The notes: a model not told the origin generated them from the sequence alone. Numbered from the stretch's first letter, positions 1 to 6,021 are shown. The stretch: DNA of 8,532 nucleotides from Candidatus Neomicrothrix sp. UBA825 (GCA_002295705.1 DBHP01000059.1:1-8532), one strand, 5' to 3'. Numbers and translations are program-made.

Positions 1-435
1 CAAACAGAAAATCTGCTGAAAGTTCTCGGTAAAGGAAACAAAGAACGCATTGTTCCTGTAGGGAGATTTGCAATGAAAGCATTGAGCGAGTGGTTAGAAC
101 CTGCTGGAAGAGGATATTTTGAGCCTGAAATGTGGAAATCAAGAGATGATAGCGAAGCTTTGTTCCTCAATAGGCGCGGGGGGCGCCTTTCAAGGCAGGG
201 TGGTTGGGGAGTCGTAAAGAAATACGGAGCCAAAGTCGGATTAGGCTCTAACCTATCACCACATACACTCCGTCATTGTTGCGCAACTCATATGCTAGAA
301 CATGGAGCAGACATTAGAACAGTCCAAGAACTCCTTGGCCACGCCAGCATAACCACCACGCAGATTTACACAAAAGTTTCCCGCGAGAAGTTACTCGAGA
401 CGTATAGGTCTGCGCATCCACGAGCTTTGCTATGA
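1..435 (+). CDS. xerD: Tyrosine recombinase XerD (C-terminal part, 5' end outside window)
   Basis: Site-specific recombinase of the XerC/XerD family, which resolves chromosome dimers at dif together with its partner. The frame is open from base 1, so the ATG at 73 is internal and 144 residues of the catalytic domain are visible. Seen: the beta-hairpin lysine in GKGNKER (K11 of the visible part), the HTLRH box (H88 and R91), the LLGH histidine (H114) and the nucleophile in TTTQIYTKV (Y123). The first catalytic arginine and the N-terminal SAM-like domain lie upstream. The family's K, H-x-x-R, H and Y residues are therefore all intact. XerD rather than XerC or an integrase is inferred from position: in Actinobacteria xerD lies a few genes upstream of scpA-scpB, as here. 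The stop TGA overlaps the next ATG (ATGA, 432-435), indicating translational coupling. Confidence 0.93.
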   Translation, partial: QTENLLKVLGKGNKERIVPVGRFAMKALSEWLEPAGRGYFEPEMWKSRDDSEALFLNRRGGRLSRQGGWGVVKKYGAKVGLGSNLSPHTLRHCCATHMLEHGADIRTVQELLGHASITTTQIYTKVSREKLLETYRSAHPRALL

Positions 436-965
436 GTGGAAATCACTTCGGTTCTTCAAAACACTTAATTGCGCGATTCGCTATATCGCTCCTTCCGTCT
501 AAAGAAAATAAAGAAACAAATAAATTCCTAACCCTCCTCAACCCAGACGAACTGAGGCTATTTGAGGCACAAAACGAATTTGACAAGAGACACAGTTTCC
601 GAAATGTGAAGAAATTACATGCTTTAATCAAAGCTCCAGACCCCGATATTATTATCGCTTGCGGTTTGCATGATGTGGGGAAAGTTCAATCAGGGTTCGG
701 GATATTCGGACGAGTATTTGCCACATGCGTTGCCACAATCGTTGGGTTACATCGAGTGGATGCATGGACCAAGAACAACCCAAATTCTATTACGCGTAGA
801 ATTTCTACCTATGTTCATCATCCTGAGATAGGTGCAGGCCTTTTGTCTGAAGCTCGGAGTAACTTAATAGCAGTCACTTGGGCTCGCGACCACCACAAAC
901 GACTAGAAGAATCAGTCTTAGAGCCTTCGCTTTTCATGATCTTGTCTAAAGCAGATCGCGCATGA
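432..965 (+). CDS. HD-domain metal-dependent phosphohydrolase family protein
   Basis: A 177-residue protein with a full HD-superfamily set of metal ligands: H54 (in RHS), H80-D81 (in LHDVGK), H129/H130 (in HHPEIG), H154/H155 (in RDHHK) and a late D175 (in KADRA). HD proteins of this kind hydrolyse phosphomonoesters or phosphodiesters such as nucleotides or cyclic dinucleotides. Its substrate cannot be told from sequence. No signal peptide is seen; the stretch around 92-106 is hydrophobic but short, so I read it as cytoplasmic. It starts by ATGA overlap with xerD and ends by ATGA overlap with the TrmH gene, so it is the middle gene of a coupled three-gene unit. No Shine-Dalgarno is visible before its ATG, which fits re-initiation. 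Similar small HD proteins in Actinobacteria share the H...LHDVGK...HH layout. Family confidence is high; specific role unknown. Confidence 0.85.
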   Translation: MSGNHFGSSKHLIARFAISLLPSKENKETNKFLTLLNPDELRLFEAQNEFDKRHSFRNVKKLHALIKAPDPDIIIACGLHDVGKVQSGFGIFGRVFATCVATIVGLHRVDAWTKNNPNSITRRISTYVHHPEIGAGLLSEARSNLIAVTWARDHHKRLEESVLEPSLFMILSKADRA

Positions 966-1771
966 AGGAATACTTCATAACGAAACCCGAAGATGAGCGG
1001 GTAGCTGATTTCATTGGCTTGAGTAACCATAAATTGCGACAAATTCGAGAGAAAGACGGAGGCGATATGGCTCCCTATTTCATCGGTGAAGGGGTAATCG
1101 TTATTAACAGGGCATTAGCTGTGGGCCATCAATTATTGACTTTAATAGTTAGTGAAAAGTTTGATGAGTCGCAGGTTATGACTCTTCCGAAAGGGTGCAA
1201 CCTCTTCCGCTGTTCCCCAAGTGTTTTGGAGGCAATAACTGGGCGACCTAACCTCAAGGACCCAATAGGGACCTTCTTTCGCCCACCACAAAAGAAATTT
1301 GAAGAACTAACCGGCCCAGCTAACTTAATCGTTTTAACTGAAAGTGTTCAGAACCCTACAAATATGGGAATGGTCATGCGAAATGCAGCAGCATTTGGAG
1401 TTGATGCAGTACTCTTTGATCCCCAGTCCTGTGATCCTCTCTACCGAAGAGCCGTAAGAGTTTCGATGGGGCAAGTCTTTTCCGTCCCACACACCCAAGT
1501 TCCTTCAATACCCAAAGCGATTAATGCTCTATCTGAAAAGGGTTTCCTCACTATCGCGCTGACCCCAGATCCAAAATCACAGAATTTAGATTCAATCCTT
1601 AAGGAAGCCAGCCGTCCTACCGCACTTATTATCGGTTCTGAAGGCTTCGGGTTATCAACAAATTCACTGACGACTGCAGAATGTACAGCCAAGATTCCCA
1701 TGCATAATAACGTTGACTCACTTAACGTCGCCACTAGCTTGGCCATTGCTTTGTACTCAGTACAAACCTAA
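962..1771 (+). CDS. TrmH/SpoU-family RNA 2'-O-ribose methyltransferase
   Basis: SPOUT-class enzyme that methylates a ribose 2'-OH in rRNA or tRNA using S-adenosylmethionine. It has 269 residues. An N-terminal segment of about 110 residues resembles the L30e-like substrate-binding region of this family. The C-terminal SpoU domain has all three motifs: motif 1 at 130-146 (N131, N134, R140; QNPTNMG then RNAAAFG), motif 2 at 223-230 (IIGSEGFG) and motif 3 at 245-260 (IPM ... SLNVATS), which form the trefoil-knot SAM site. The segment SCDPLYRRAVRVSMG (156-170) is typical of the branch usually annotated simply as TrmH-family RNA methyltransferase, so the target nucleotide is not assignable. It starts by ATGA overlap with the HD gene and closes the xerD-HD-TrmH unit. 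It converges with trpS after an 11-bp gap in which I see no clear terminator hairpin. Confidence 0.92.
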   Translation: MKEYFITKPEDERVADFIGLSNHKLRQIREKDGGDMAPYFIGEGVIVINRALAVGHQLLTLIVSEKFDESQVMTLPKGCNLFRCSPSVLEAITGRPNLKDPIGTFFRPPQKKFEELTGPANLIVLTESVQNPTNMGMVMRNAAAFGVDAVLFDPQSCDPLYRRAVRVSMGQVFSVPHTQVPSIPKAINALSEKGFLTIALTPDPKSQNLDSILKEASRPTALIIGSEGFGLSTNSLTTAECTAKIPMHNNVDSLNVATSLAIALYSVQT

Positions 1772-1782
1772 AGCAAACGCTG

Positions 1783-2763
1783 CTAAGCCTTAAGCAAACC
1801 TATATTTCTCTTGGCTCGATCGAGAGTCGCAGAAGATATTTCTTGAGCTTTAGAAGAGCCCAACGCCAATAACCGACTTGTTTCAGATGGATCTGATTCA
1901 AGTTCTCTGAATTTTTCTTGAATGGGGCGAAGTAACTCAATCACGGCGTCAGCAGTGTCGCTCTTCAGATCACCATAGCGACTGTATGATGTAGCAACCT
2001 TTTCAGGTGTCGATGACGTGGCAGCAGCCAGAATGGATAAGAGATTAGAAACCCCAGGCTTTTCTTCAACGTCAAAGCGCACATCTCCGTCGCTATCTGT
2101 GACAGCACGTTTGATTTTCTTGGTGATAGATTCCTGAGTTTCAAGGACACTTATTGTTCCTCCTGAAGATAGCTCGGATTTGGACATTTTTTTCTCGGGG
2201 TGCTGAAGGTCCATAATCCGAGCACCTGCTGGAGGAATAACATGTTTGGGAACAATAAATGTCTTTCCGAAACGACTATTAAAGCGCTCAGCAATGTCTC
2301 TAGTTATTTCAATATGTTGCCTTTGATCATCGCCAACAGGCACCAAATCGGTATCGTATAACAAAATATCAGCAGCTTGAAGCGCAGGATAGGTAAATAA
2401 TCCAGCAGAAATAAACTCGTTTCGACCAGACTTATCTTTAAAAGCGGTCATCCTATTGAGTTCTCCAAAGCTCACCGTGCATTCCATGAGCCAAGCAAGT
2501 TGCGAATGTTCTGGCACATGGCTTTGCATGAACAGAATGCTTTCGTCAGGGTTGATGCCAACAGCTATCAATAATTGGGCTAGCTCTAGAGAGTTTTTTC
2601 GGAGCTCTTCGGGGCTTTTAGGAAGAGTTAATGCGTGTAAATCAACTATGCAATAGACCGCATCATGTGCTCCCTGATGATCAACCCAATTCACAAGTGC
2701 TCCGAGGAGATTTCCGAGATGTAATTCCCCTGAAGGTTGAATGCCACTGAAAACTCTAGCCAT
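1783..2763 (-). CDS. trpS: Tryptophan--tRNA ligase
   Basis: Class Ic aminoacyl-tRNA synthetase that charges tRNA-Trp with tryptophan using ATP. It has 326 residues, the normal bacterial length. Seen: FSGIQPSGELHLGNLLGAL at 5-23, with HLGN (15-18) as the HIGH signature; the substrate-pocket region around ADILLYDTDLVPVGDDQ (131-147); and the KMSKS loop at 192-196. The C-terminal anticodon-binding helical part runs to the end, so the gene looks complete. The ATG at 2761-2763 is the only reasonable start, because an in-frame TGA lies six codons upstream with no start codon between. No Shine-Dalgarno is seen, and a TAnnnT hexamer 7 nt upstream suggests a leaderless mRNA. It is transcribed divergently from the grdB-like gene across an 82-bp gap. 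Confidence 0.96.
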   Translation of the reverse strand: MARVFSGIQPSGELHLGNLLGALVNWVDHQGAHDAVYCIVDLHALTLPKSPEELRKNSLELAQLLIAVGINPDESILFMQSHVPEHSQLAWLMECTVSFGELNRMTAFKDKSGRNEFISAGLFTYPALQAADILLYDTDLVPVGDDQRQHIEITRDIAERFNSRFGKTFIVPKHVIPPAGARIMDLQHPEKKMSKSELSSGGTISVLETQESITKKIKRAVTDSDGDVRFDVEEKPGVSNLLSILAAATSSTPEKVATSYSRYGDLKSDTADAVIELLRPIQEKFRELESDPSETSRLLALGSSKAQEISSATLDRAKRNIGLLKA

Positions 2764-2770
2764 TCGTTCA

Positions 2771-2776
2771 AGGTTA
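2771..2776 (-). promoter_or_regulatory. Putative leaderless -10 element of trpS
   Basis: On the minus strand this reads TAACCT, a TAnnnT match, with 7 nt before the trpS ATG. That places the transcription start at or one base from the start codon. No -35 box at 17 nt and no Shine-Dalgarno sequence is apparent. The call rests on the repeated pattern at four genes in this window. Confidence 0.45.
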
Positions 2777-2803
2777 GGTCACATAAAGCCTAAAATGGGT
2801 CAC
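2777..2803. repeat. Direct GGTCAC repeat in the trpS / grdB-like divergent gap
   Basis: GGTCAC occurs at 2777-2782 and again at 2798-2803, exactly 21 bp apart (two helical turns), inside the 82-bp divergent intergenic region. A short inverted repeat, TTAGG (2774-2778) with CCTAA (2789-2793), overlaps it. This could be an operator acting on both promoters, but six-base repeats of this kind also arise by chance. Confidence 0.2.
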
Positions 2804-2833
2804 TCATAATCAAAATTCCTCTTGGCTAGAGGG

Positions 2834-2839
2834 TAATAT
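2834..2839 (+). promoter_or_regulatory. Putative leaderless -10 element of the grdB-like gene
   Basis: TAATAT, close to the sigma-70 -10 consensus, ends 6 nt before the ATG at 2846, the spacing expected if transcription begins at the start codon. The purine run AGAGGG at 2828-2833 lies 12 nt from the ATG, rather far for a ribosome binding site. The TAA within the hexamer is in frame with the gene, so no upstream start is possible. Confidence 0.5.
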
Positions 2840-2845
2840 CTGTTT

Positions 2846-3775
2846 ATGTCAGATCAGCGACAAGAAGCAATCAGGTACATTGAGCGCATAACTGCATCAT
2901 ATGATGCACTGGGTTATGATCAGTATCAATGGCACCATAGGAGTACAAAACCTCCATTTCTTAAGCCGGAAAAGCCACTGGCAGAATGTAAAGTCGGAAT
3001 GATCGCCACCGGTGGCGTATACAAAGCTGGCCAAGTTGCATTTCACTATAAGGATGACACCTCATACAGAGCTATTTCTTCCGTTGCGGAAGCATCAAGT
3101 TTGCGTGCAACGCACTTCGCATATGATCTTTCAGGTGCTAGAGAGGACATAAATGTCGTGTTCCCAATTGAAGGGCTTCGGACACTCAAACAAGAGGGTT
3201 TTGTAGGGTCATTAGCAAATAACTACTTAGCATGCATGGGAGGAATTTATTCCCAGCGAGCAGTAACTAATGACCTAGCACCCCAACTGGTTCAACGATG
3301 CATAGACGAAGAAATAGACGTTGTCCTACTAGTTCCTGTCTGACCGGTATGTCATCAAACCGTGGGTTTGATCTCTCACCAACTCGAGGAAGCAGGAATT
3401 GCCACAGTTGGCATTTCCACTGCGAAAGATATTACTAAGGCTGTGCGAATGCCCCGAGCGGCGTTTCTTGATTTCCCTCAAGGATTCACAGCAGGAAAAC
3501 CGAAGAACACGAAGCTAACCATAGAGATATTGAAGTCAGCTTTAAAGCTAGTAGATACGTCGATTGACGAGATACTTATTGATTTAGAGTTTCACTGGGC
3601 CGAGAACGATGAGTGGAAGGATTCTGTTTTTAACGTATCAAGCGATGGTCAAGCGACCGATGACAGGCTCACCCGATTAGATAATCCCCAATACCAAAGT
3701 GATCAAGATCGTAAAGAAGCACAGATTTCCCATAAGGATGGGGAATGTTTAGTATGCATGGGAATTGATTACTAG
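2846..3775 (+). CDS. GrdB/PrdB-like reductase-family selenoprotein (TGA 3341-3343 read as selenocysteine)
   Basis: A single 309-residue protein if the in-frame TGA is read as selenocysteine (U166). Without recoding, the gene breaks into 165- and 137-codon ORFs in the same frame. The sequence fits the glycine/sarcosine/betaine/D-proline reductase component B superfamily (GrdB/PrdB-like): N-terminal RYIERITASYDALGY (10-24), TGGVYKAGQVAFHYKDDTSY (55-74), THFAYD (89-94), NVVFPIEGL (103-111), MGGIYSQR (131-138), then LLVPV-U-P-V-C-HQTVG (161-174) and FLDFPQG. The U-x-x-C pair (U166, C169) is the predicted redox site; from memory, many relatives carry Cys at this position. A second CxxC (C301, C304) lies near the C-terminus. 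True Grd/Prd enzymes are anaerobic amino-acid reductases with partner subunits. None is encoded here, so the substrate is unknown and an amino-acid reductase role should not be assumed. TGA serves as a normal stop in xerD, the HD gene and the rluB-type gene, arguing against a changed genetic code. The start is fixed by an in-frame TAA at 2834. Confidence 0.82.
3341..3343 (+). other. In-frame TGA, predicted selenocysteine codon
   Basis: The frame is open from 2846 to this TGA and from it to the TAG at 3773-3775. The 18 nt between the TGA and the next in-frame start-like codon (GTG 3362) encode PVCHQT, part of the conserved redox motif. A downstream re-start at GTG 3362 is unlikely: it would omit that motif, and it has neither a Shine-Dalgarno sequence nor a TAnnnT element at the right distance. 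Confidence 0.8.
3354..3372 (+). promoter_or_regulatory. Bacterial SECIS element
   Basis: Perfect 8-bp stem ATCAAACC (3354-3361) / GGTTTGAT (3365-3372) closing a GTG loop (3362-3364). The stem begins 10 nt after the TGA and the loop begins 18 nt after it. The E. coli fdhF upper SECIS hairpin sits about 11 nt after its UGA and presents a G-U pair of loop bases to SelB; here the loop starts with GU. Opening the innermost C-G pair would give a five-base CGUGG loop. A short lower helix, GGT (3346-3348) with ACC (3378-3380), is possible. The hairpin lies within coding sequence, as bacterial SECIS elements do. Confidence 0.72.
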
Positions 3776-5136
3776 CTGGCCTCTGAGCGCGCTCTTTTAT
3801 AGACTTCTAAACATCGCTCACGTGCGAAAGAATGTTCAACAATCGGGAATGGATAGTCCTCTCCAAGACGAACCCTTGTGAGCTGAGGACTTTTCTCATT
3901 TACATCCCATGGTGAGTGAATTTGTTTGGAAGACAAAGACGCGAGTTCGGGAACCCACTTGCGGATATAGATACCTTCTTTATCAAATCTCTCTGACTGG
4001 CGAATAGGGTTGAAAATTCTGAAGTAGGGAGCAGCATCAAAACCAGTTCCAGCAACCCATTGCCAATTCCCAACATTTTGTGAAGTGTCGCCGTCTAGAA
4101 GAGTGTGCCGAAAATACTGTTCTCCCCACCTCCAATCAATTAGAAGGTGCTTAACCAAGAAAGATCCAGTGATCATGCGAACACGGTTATGCATAAAGCC
4201 TGTCTCTTTCAATTCACGCATTCCTGCATCAACGATTGGGTAACCTGTTTCTCCTTGAATCCACAGATCAAACTCTTCAGTATTATTTCTCCACTCAATT
4301 TTGTTATACACAGGGTTCGCAGGCGAATTAACAATCTCTGGTGTTGCATTCATCAAGTGCGCATACCAATCACGCCAGGCAAGTTGTCGAATAAACGCTC
4401 TAGAGGAATCTGTCTCTTGATCTACTAAAGCAAGGATCTCTCGTGGTCCTATTGTCCCAAAATGCAGATCACTTGATAGCAGGGACGTCCCTTGAACACT
4501 TGGAAAATCTCTTGCCTCCTCATATTCCTCAATTCCATTAAGGAAAGTCACGAGGCGTTCGTGGGCACCCGCACTCCCTGTAGGGAAGTCTGGAAGTTCA
4601 ACAACTTGAGGAAGACTACTTGAGCCTTTTGGTTGCGGGCAAAAACGTGGAGTTGGGCAGACTTGAGAATTTGGAGTGTTAATGGTTGCCCATTTTTTGT
4701 AGTAAGGAGTGAATACTTTATGAACTGCACCAGTCCCTGAAACGACTGTTCCAGGAGGTTGAACTAAATTTCCCCAATGTTTGACCACCTTGATATTCAG
4801 AGTTTCTTCTATTGTGTCGTCACGACTTTTCGCTACGGGTGAATGGTCGTTGTTGAAATGAAGGCTCGTGGAGCCCCATTCAGTCAAAAGATTAGGGAGC
4901 GTCTCCCTTGCAGGGCCTTCTATGACCTGCAGGTAACCACCAAGCGATTCCAGTTCAGCTTCGAGAGCCATTAAGTTTGAAAACATCACGTCTTTTTTGC
5001 GTTGCGAGGCAACCTCTAACATTGATGGCTCAAGAACAAAAACCGGAATCACGTCCCCATCGGAACAAGCGCTATTCCAAGCAGGATTGTCATTTAAACG
5101 AAGATCTTTACGGAACCAGCACACGGAGATGCCCAT
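3772..5136 (-). CDS. phr: Deoxyribodipyrimidine photolyase (class I-type, FAD-dependent)
   Basis: Flavoprotein that uses blue light to split UV-induced pyrimidine dimers in DNA. It has 454 residues, a normal length. The N-terminal Rossmann-like antenna domain opens with WFRKDLRLNDNPA (7-19). The FAD-binding domain has SDLHFGTIGPRE (222-233), RQLAWRDWYAHLM (250-262), GYPIVDAGMRELKETGFMHN (298-317) and WQWVAGTGFDAAPYFRIFNP (358-377). Aligning to E. coli PhrB by spacing, the electron-transfer tryptophan triad is W282, W335 and W358, all present. N317, R318, M321, N354 and W360 match E. coli N341, R342, M345, N378 and W384. The lesion-contacting E274 is Q251 here. The ATG start is fixed by an in-frame TGA two codons upstream; there is no Shine-Dalgarno, and a TAnnnT hexamer lies 6 nt away. 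The gene ends in a 4-bp tail-to-tail overlap with the selenoprotein gene (CTAG, 3772-3775). Confidence 0.95.
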   Translation of the reverse strand: MGISVCWFRKDLRLNDNPAWNSACSDGDVIPVFVLEPSMLEVASQRKKDVMFSNLMALEAELESLGGYLQVIEGPARETLPNLLTEWGSTSLHFNNDHSPVAKSRDDTIEETLNIKVVKHWGNLVQPPGTVVSGTGAVHKVFTPYYKKWATINTPNSQVCPTPRFCPQPKGSSSLPQVVELPDFPTGSAGAHERLVTFLNGIEEYEEARDFPSVQGTSLLSSDLHFGTIGPREILALVDQETDSSRAFIRQLAWRDWYAHLMNATPEIVNSPANPVYNKIEWRNNTEEFDLWIQGETGYPIVDAGMRELKETGFMHNRVRMITGSFLVKHLLIDWRWGEQYFRHTLLDGDTSQNVGNWQWVAGTGFDAAPYFRIFNPIRQSERFDKEGIYIRKWVPELASLSSKQIHSPWDVNEKSPQLTRVRLGEDYPFPIVEHSFARERCLEVYKRARSEAS

Positions 5137-5142
5137 ATATCA

Positions 5143-5148
5143 AAGCTA
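5143..5148 (-). promoter_or_regulatory. Putative leaderless -10 element of phr
   Basis: On the minus strand this reads TAGCTT (TAnnnT), followed by exactly 6 nt and then the phr ATG. There is no purine-rich ribosome binding site in the preceding 20 nt. The rest of the 117-bp phr/scpA divergent gap holds an A/T run (about 5192-5205) and the 8-bp palindrome AGATATCT (5210-5217); nothing else was recognised. Confidence 0.42.
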
Positions 5149-5240
5149 TTGGACGATCGCAGGGAAGTGCTAATCCTCACAGACTCATAAAATGAAAAAA
5201 ATTTTGCTCAGATATCTCATTTCTTCACGCTCAGAAGGTC

Positions 5241-5246
5241 TAGAGT
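5241..5246 (+). promoter_or_regulatory. Putative leaderless -10 element of scpA
   Basis: TAGAGT (TAnnnT) lies 7 nt before the GTG start of scpA. An alternative signal is AGAAGG at 5233-5238, but at 15 nt from the GTG it is too distant for a typical Shine-Dalgarno. No convincing -35 box is present at 16-18 nt. Confidence 0.42.
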
Positions 5247-5253
5247 TATCCCC

Positions 5254-6021
5254 GTGAGTTATGAAGTGGATACACCAGTTTTTGCCGGCCCTTTTGACCT
5301 GTTACTACATTTGATTTTGCAAGATGAAGTTGACTTATATCAAGTTTCTTTGGGCGAAATTATCGAAGCATACCTCGCAGAAATCCAGCGAATGGAAGGT
5401 GTGAATTTAGCTGTCGCAACTGAGTTTCTACTAATTGCCGCCACACTCATCGAACTCAAAAGTCGCAGACTCCTCCCCAACACATCAGACTTAGACCTAG
5501 AAGAAGAACTTGCCCTGTGGGAGGAACGAGATTTACTTCTTGCAAGATTACTTGAATGCAAAACATTCAAAGACGCTTCGCAAGCGCTGAAGGCATTGAG
5601 TAATGACGCATCGTTGTCCTTTCCTAGACTTGTTGGGATGGAAGAACAGTTTCTCGGACTGATGCCCGACCTTCTTGAAGGGGTAACTCCGAATTCGATT
5701 AACCAAGCATACCTCAAAGCCACTGCACCGAAACCGCAACTTGATCTCTTCCATGTCGCACCAGTGAAGCTCACCGTAGCTGAAACCGTTGAATCTCTTA
5801 TTGAGGAGCTCCCGATTTTGGGTAAGACAACCCTCAAGCATCTCACTAAATCAAGTGTTGACCGTGTTGAAGTTGTTATATATTTTCTAGCTGTCCTCGA
5901 GCTTTATAAGCAAGGCGTTGTGGATTTAACCCAAATCAAAACCTTTGGGGACCTTACCGTTAGCTGGCTTGGGTTTGACGAAGATACGGATTTCGCCAAT
6001 ATCAACATATACGAGGGTTAA
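5254..6021 (+). CDS. scpA: Segregation and condensation protein A (kleisin)
   Basis: Kleisin subunit that bridges the SMC ATPase heads and binds ScpB, acting in chromosome condensation and segregation. It has 255 residues, a typical length. The N-terminal SMC-neck-binding helical domain carries the hallmark FAGPFDLLLHLI (10-21) and the EFLLIAATLIELKSRRLLP stretch (57-75). An acidic linker follows (EEELALWEERD, 83-93). The C-terminal winged helix spans about 172-240 and includes FLAVLELYKQG (211-221), which contacts the SMC head. The GTG start at 5254 gives the expected N-terminus, and no other in-frame start codon was found in the preceding 60 nt. The TAA stop abuts the scpB ATG directly. It heads the scpA-scpB-rluB unit. 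Confidence 0.96.
   Translation: MSYEVDTPVFAGPFDLLLHLILQDEVDLYQVSLGEIIEAYLAEIQRMEGVNLAVATEFLLIAATLIELKSRRLLPNTSDLDLEEELALWEERDLLLARLLECKTFKDASQALKALSNDASLSFPRLVGMEEQFLGLMPDLLEGVTPNSINQAYLKATAPKPQLDLFHVAPVKLTVAETVESLIEELPILGKTTLKHLTKSSVDRVEVVIYFLAVLELYKQGVVDLTQIKTFGDLTVSWLGFDEDTDFANINIYEG
6013..6017 (+). promoter_or_regulatory. Shine-Dalgarno of scpB
   Basis: GAGGG inside the last codons of scpA, 4 nt before the scpB ATG. It shows that this organism also uses leadered initiation for an internal operon gene, in contrast to the upstream gene starts. Confidence 0.55.

Noticed and set aside
73..435. XerD fragment as a short complete gene starting at ATG 73
   Set aside because: The frame is open to base 1, and residues upstream of the ATG encode the conserved GKGNKER hairpin, so the gene simply enters from outside the window.
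1772..1798. Rho-independent terminator between the TrmH gene and trpS
   Set aside because: The GCTAAG/CTTAAGC near-repeat would need a bulge and a one-base loop and has no T-tract.
3362..3775. Independent 137-codon gene starting at GTG 3362
   Set aside because: It is in the same frame as the upstream ORF, starts inside the predicted SECIS loop, has no Shine-Dalgarno or TAnnnT element, and would omit the conserved PVCHQT segment. It is better explained as the second half of one selenoprotein.
2846..3775. Pseudogene or sequencing error at the TGA of the GrdB-like gene
   Set aside because: Only one stop, no frameshift, 137 intact codons downstream, exact placement at the redox Cys/Sec position and a perfect SECIS-like hairpin all favour recoding. 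A single-base error from TGT or TGC remains the main alternative.
4977..5195. Plus-strand 72-codon ORF spanning the phr 5' end and the intergenic gap
   Set aside because: Mostly antisense to phr, basic and featureless translation, and no supporting start signal.
5340..5846. 168-codon minus-strand ORF (and a 97-codon one) inside scpA
   Set aside because: Low-complexity Ser/Arg-rich translations antisense to a well-supported scpA; they are shadow frames.
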